This document shows, in pieces, positions 59,574-64,000 of a stretch of DNA of 64,000 bases. The notes beneath the pieces are model-generated. The model had not been told where the DNA came from. It ran no database searches and worked only from the letters and a program-made list of their open reading frames with translations. Positions within the stretch are counted from its first letter, which is position 1. Every line of letters starts with the position of its first letter. This stretch comes from Zeugodacus cucurbitae (Eukaryota; Arthropoda; Insecta; Diptera; Tephritidae). Where the stretch lies: contig NC_071668.1 in assembly GCF_028554725.1 (NCBI RefSeq), positions 1,054,001-1,118,000 on the forward strand, written 5' to 3'. Made by a program: the position numbers and the translations under genes.

Positions 59574-61388
59574 CTGACGCATGAAAGTGAATAAAATATG
59601 AAGAATTATGGAAATGAGAACTTGACTCGACTCACCAACACCAGGTGTGGCACATGACTGGTGAGCAGCGCGTAAACGCACGCCGATGCGCCCAGCAGTG
59701 ACAACTCCGGCTGCAAGTATGCGGTGACCAGGGAGCCGGCAACCCCGCCGGCAACATAAATCAAGGCCACTCGCCAGTGATGCTGCTCGCACTCCAAACA
59801 AAAGCCAATCAGACACTGCGCTTTGAAAAGAGAGAAAGGGGAAGAGGAGAGGCATTAGGCAAAGCTTGTTCGTGCTTTGTTTTTGGAATATTTGTATCAA
59901 AAGAGATCAAATATGCTCTTTGTGATTTTTCGGATTGCGTACGAGTACTTGCCTGTAGAGATACGTTCAGCAGCAGATGCATGAGATCGGAATGTAGCAA
60001 AGTGTAGGTGAAGTAGCGCCAAATTTCGTCGGGATGCCCGGGGATAAGCATCAGGCGCTGAGTGAGGCATTCATTGGCGATGAAATAAACGGACAGCTGT
60101 GACGTTTTATGAGACACAATGAAAATATTGTTTAGTAAAGAAAGTAAAATATAGAGATTCTAAAATTTATTTGAGAAACACAAAAAACCTTTATAGTGAG
60201 GAATCAGGTTGATAAGTAACAGGGGTAAACACTTTGACATTATTTATGAAATCACAAAACCGCAATTTACCGATTTGCCAACTGAATGGTGCACACAAAC
60301 GCATAAAAAGCTAACATGCAATGGCTGCAAGTTGCATGCAACACTGTGTGGCAAGTGCACGTGGCTGATATGGCTTCAGCTCCAGCGCATACGCCGCTAA
60401 AAGTCACAACGTCGGTGCGTGTGTGTGTGTATTTGCTATCGTATTGGTTTCACGAATGTGTGGAAAATTGAAAATCCAACAATAACAAACAACAAATTGA
60501 TTGACGCAGCGAAGAATAAACAATAAAAACGTTGATCAGTTGCTGTTGTGAATAATGGCCATTTTGGCCTTTAAAATTCTTTCCGAAATAAATTATTATA
60601 TTCACTTCTGGCGTATTTTCACTTGTTTTTGTATTGGCAAAGCGCACATGCCGCACCGACACATGCTTACTTTGCGTATGGCAACCGCAAACCAATCTGT
60701 GTTAAAACACATGCCCACCCTCTTGAGCGCATTTCCACACGCTTGCACACACACACACACACGCTTGCGCGATTTTATCGTTTCGACGTAATCGAAAGTA
60801 TATCAGCGCAACCACTTCAAAAGTGAACTGTTCTGCGGTTTTGTTTTGCTTATGTCATTCTTTTCAGTTTATTTCGTCTTCAATAATGCAAGCAAATCGA
60901 TTTGCCGTTTTATTGAAAAAAAAATGTAAATAGATTTGAGCGAAAGTGAGTGGAAGCAGACCAAAGCGAGTGCAATGACTTTCTTCGGTTCTACCACACA
61001 CACGTGTAAAGAGAGGGGAAGAAAGCGATAAAGTATTGCTCATAAGACCCACCGTATCTGATATGGATTGCATTTCGCCAACATTTCGCAATAAAAGCGA
61101 ACGATTCGTTATCATTTCAATAGAATTTCGTTACTTCACCTGCACACAAGACGTGACGATAAGGAACCACGGTATGCGCCAAGAATATCTGGCGCCGCGC
61201 TCCCCGAATTCAACGGAAGTAATTGACGACACCGGCGTTATGTCGCAGGGCCAGAGTAGTTGCTCAGTTCCCGGCGGGGTGGCATGCTCTGGTGGCACAC
61301 ATGCGCGATGTTCCCTCTTTGGGCATCCATCAGCGCCAGAGAGTTTCTTCCTGCCACATGTGAGGCAGGCACCAAAGGACCGTTTCAT
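59352..61388 (-). CDS. rho-6: Rhomboid-family intramembrane serine protease (four coding exons)
   Basis: Minus-strand join 61388-61140, 60096-59953, 59815-59636 and 59573-59352: 264 residues. Rhomboids cut transmembrane proteins within the membrane; fly members release EGF-family ligands. Six membrane helices are visible, at about 72-90, 112-138, 145-165, 171-191, 200-222 and 235-254. Family landmarks are WR in loop 1 (109-110), HSDLMHLLLN (His118, His123, Asn127), the catalytic serine in GASA (Ser175) and the catalytic histidine in AHIAG (His236). All introns are phase 0. The N-terminus is short and cysteine-containing (CLTC, 8-11). It ends just after helix 6, without the extra helix of Rho-1-type proteins. 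The symbol is by elimination: it is not EF-hand Rho-4, not an inactive iRhom, not mitochondrial Rho-7, and it lacks the GASG and seventh helix of Rho, Ru and Stet. The substrate is unknown. Confidence 0.85.
59636..59815 (-). CDS. rho-6: Rhomboid gene, exon 3
   Basis: 180 bases, 60 codons, from CLIGFCLECEQ to VPHLVL, after acceptor AAAGCGCAG. It includes the catalytic-serine motif LLGASACVYALL. The donor is GTGAGT at 59635-59630; the next intron is only 62 bp. Confidence 0.93.
59953..60096 (-). CDS. rho-6: Rhomboid gene, exon 2
   Basis: 144 bases, 48 codons, from LSVYFIANEC to HLLLNVSLQ. It carries the WR loop-1 motif and the conserved HSDLMHLLLN. It ends CTACAG and is followed by GCAAGT, a GC splice donor. 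Phase 0 at both ends. Confidence 0.9.
60097..61139 (-). other. Rhomboid gene intron 1, 1043 bp
   Basis: Donor GTGAAG, acceptor GTCACAG next to 60096. Contains GT and CA microsatellites (60418-60432 and 60749-60764). No other gene is supported. Confidence 0.75.
61140..61388 (-). CDS. rho-6: Rhomboid gene, exon 1
   Basis: ATG at 61388 (MKRSFGACLTCGRKK). The frame is open for about 28 codons upstream to a stop at 61475-61473 without another ATG. Encodes 83 residues up to WRIPWFLIVTSCVQ, the start of helix 1. The donor is CAG followed by GTGAAG (61139 down). The ATG context is poor (C at -3), so a further upstream exon cannot be excluded. Confidence 0.75.
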
Positions 61389-61749
61389 TCGAATTTTATT
61401 TGCGGCCAATCTTGCAATCCGAATGCGTTCAAGTTCAAGTTGAGATTTGCAATGCAGTAGCACGCCGCGCGGTTACTGGCAGAGTGGTGGTTGCCTAGCG
61501 CCTTAGCAGTTCATCAGCTTATCAGCGCGATAACGATGAATGTCGATTCAATATCAATTAGTCATTGACCGATAACCTCTTTGGCTTCCGCTAGTTCGTG
61601 TTTACAAAGAATTGTTGTTTATATTTGCCGCGATGCGTACGCTTACAAAGCCACTAGACAACTGATCGAACAGCGTTGTGCATCGATCATAATCGGCGGC
61701 GGTGCAGAGAGATTTGCATGAAATGTTTTGATTTTGAATATTACTCGAA
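61389..61749. other. Upstream region of the rhomboid gene
   Basis: No coding exon. A minus-strand TCAGTT initiator-like site at about 61665-61660 is one possible start point, without a TATA box; weak evidence. Confidence 0.3.
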
Positions 61750-61968
61750 GGTGAGCAAATATCGAGAGGAGAACACCGCAGCTCAGAGAGTATACGATTC
61801 CGTACCTACCGTGGGAAGCGCAGACCTCCACTCCGTTGGAGAAGGACTTGGCTGCACTTGGTATTACCAATTGGCGCCAAATAGTGAAAAAACGAGTGGC
61901 GCGCTGTTGCTATCTCAGCTATAATCACGTAGGCAGTATCTACACCAGTTGAGAAGAAGAAGAAGTAA
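61750..61968 (+). pseudogene. LINE 3' fragment, fourth copy
   Basis: Matches the LINE copy at 48601-48935 in the stretch CTTGGTATTACCAATTGGCG, with CCTCCACTCCG upstream, but with internal deletions. The family 3' end (CTATAATCACGTAGGCAG, then TATCTACACCAGTTGA) is followed by (GAA)n at 61952-61967. No usable frame remains. Confidence 0.75.
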
Positions 61969-64000
61969 ATGCGACAAATGTCGGCGACAATGAGGCTAAG
62001 CAGATATTTGGTGCTATTGCGTGGCAGCGTTTTCAATTTGTATTTGTTTCATGACGCTTTAGGGGTTCCTAGCATTTTGTGACTAACAACAAATATCGTA
62101 TTGGCCAAGAACGTATAAATAGTACGATTACAAATACGTTCTTTGTCTTTAATGCTCATTTAATGAATTTGTGTTGCCTACCTTTAGGCGTTTTATTCGT
62201 TTCCGGTGTGTGATCACTATGGTTCGTGGTTCGTGTCTATGCTACTCTCTTCAGCTAAAATAGCAAGAAAAACGTAGTCTATACAAAGGCGCAAAATAAT
62301 CAATTGAAATTGTATTAACTTGTCTGTATTGATTTAGCCTTACTTCGAAGAATGTCTACAATTAATGATTAACGAATAATGAAGTGATCCGAGCGCGAAT
62401 TCACAAGTCCATTATCAACGGCTTGTGTCTTTCTATTAAGTTTTACATGGTAGATAAGAACAACCACTGGACCCGTTAGTATAAATCCCTCTTCAATTTG
62501 AGTTTTCTGAAGAGTTGCAACAGTTGCTCTTCCATCGTCGCTATCATGATCACTAACAAAAGCTCTAAGAAAATAACGGGTGGTAATTTCCGAATGTCAA
62601 TAGGATAAGTTAGGTTAGGTTGTACGGCTATTCTCGAGAGAAAAACCCTGAGAGTATCCGTTAGTTCACGAAATTGATTACAACACGTCCTTTAAGATTT
62701 CAAATCCAACAGCGTGGATCCCGATGTGATAATGCTCAGTTAGAACCCTTACGTGTATGAAAGGTAAAAAGAAAAACGAAAATTTCTTAGGGTCTTAAAC
62801 AAGCAATGTATTAAAAATATATTAGTCATTTACGTTTTTATCCTTGTATTGTCTTGATTTGTAGTTTCCTTTGCAAACCATTGATCATAATTAATGCGCC
62901 ACAAAAACGATGTCAACTCGAAAGAAAGTAAATTCTTCCAATCGCCTTCACGGAGAGCATGCGTCTGTGTGGCTTTGCTGCAACGTCGGCGCTTTTTGAT
63001 GAATGTGACGGCGGGTAAAAATAACTTTTTCGGTGCAACTGCACTGAAGTGAAAAGAAATCGAAATCGAAACTGAAACCAATGTCAAAACAAAAGATCGA
63101 AAATAAAAACCAAAAACTCAAAACTCCAACGGTGCAACACGAATGGAAAGTGAATTGGCGCTGCCGCAACGCGTATAAATCAAGCGTTGGCATGTGTGAG
63201 CGCGAGCTGGCTGCCAGCGGCACTAAGCTTTTTCGATCCGTTCTGCATTCACGCTTAAGCCAAGCGGCTTGCGGGGTGTTTGGTGGAGTTTTTGTTTTGG
63301 CGAAATTCAATTGTGTTTGTGCCTCTGCAGCCAATTAAACTTGTTATGCCGCTGAGTGGAGGTAGGCTTGCAACACAATGGCACAATGCATATTTCATCT
63401 ATACAATGCCTTGGCTCAACGGCAGTGGCTGGTGCAAAGGAAAATACAATAACAAAAATGCAAAACCCCAAACGGTTGAGAAAATATTGGACAAGTCCCA
63501 CTCTGCCATCCCCGACGCTAAGCCACCTTTTCTAACGGGTGAAGAGCAGGCAACTGTTATTTATATTTATTTATTATTATTTATATTATTGCTGCTTTTG
63601 TTGTTGTTGTTGTCTTTGTCCATGCCACAGCGAATTATTGACCTTTTTCCTTATTTATATTGACCAGAGAACCACAAAAGCAAAATGAAAAAGAAAAAGA
63701 AAATCGAAGATCAATTTCGCATGCCTCTCCTTTGTTGAGCGCACAGGCGTGCAACACGACTCGCCGGGTGAGTTTTTATTTATTTTATTTTTTCGTTTTT
63801 GCAACATCCACTTGCAACTTGATTTGGCGAGACAAGCCGTCACTGCCGCGCATTCTGATGGGCGCGTTCCAATGGAAATGAAAGTCGGTGGCGGAATGCC
63901 GCACTTGCCACACAACCGCATGCCGTTGCGTCAGCGGTGGCGGCGGTCGTTCCCAGAGCTCAACTCGCACACACACACACTCACCGAGAAATCATTTGCA
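61969..64000. other. Right-end non-coding region
   Basis: No supported coding exon. TATAAATC at 63172 and a possible donor (GCCGG then GTGAGT, near 63768) could belong to an untranslated first exon of a plus-strand gene to the right, but this is weak. A (TTG/TTA)-rich run lies at 63565-63615. Confidence 0.35.

Noticed and set aside
62605..62620. TTAGGTTAGGT, telomere-like
   Set aside because: Only two units; dipteran telomeres do not use TTAGG, and single occurrences like that near 760 are chance.

Overview
The window looks like nuclear DNA of a higher fly. The evidence is a Drosophila-type rhomboid protease gene, short GT-AG introns, a TATA/Inr promoter with TCATTT, abundant CAACAA and CA microsatellites, and many decayed mariner and LINE copies. 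The size of the non-coding stretches and the style of the interspersed repeats suggest a tephritid fruit fly rather than Drosophila; that is inference.

Layout. Positions 1-2313 hold a probable TATA promoter and a long non-coding first exon of a minus-strand gene that leaves the window on the left. Positions 2911-4980 are an interspersed repeat that carries a 1.36 kb minisatellite packed with CACGTG palindromes, nuclear-receptor IR1 palindromes and forkhead-like cores. From about 5 kb to 47.8 kb I see no convincing coding exon. This part is intergenic or intronic DNA with LINE 3' fragments (10.6-11.7 kb and 36.0-36.3 kb), two copies of one mariner family (19.9 kb, 27.9 kb), a TTAA-flanked inverted-repeat element inside a duplicated repeat (17.8-18.6 kb), a 1.3 kb non-coding interspersed repeat (28.8-30.1 kb) and many microsatellites.

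The right end holds two convergent protein genes. The first (plus strand, 47894-58551, five coding exons) encodes a secreted 1516-residue protein. It has a signal peptide, three von Willebrand factor C (VWC) modules, a long Thr/Pro/Lys-rich mucin-like region with a possible glycosaminoglycan site, four copies of an acidic LLG motif, and a half VWC module at the very C-terminus. Its signal-peptide exon lies 5.6 kb upstream of the rest and all four introns are phase 1. The second (minus strand, 61388-59352, four coding exons) encodes a 264-residue rhomboid intramembrane protease with the catalytic Ser and His in place. It is probably rho-6, and one of its introns uses a GC donor. The two genes end about 800 bp apart, each with a polyadenylation signal. 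No functional link between them is shown by the sequence; one is extracellular and the other membrane-embedded.

No tRNA, rRNA, CRISPR array or known microRNA was recognised by eye.
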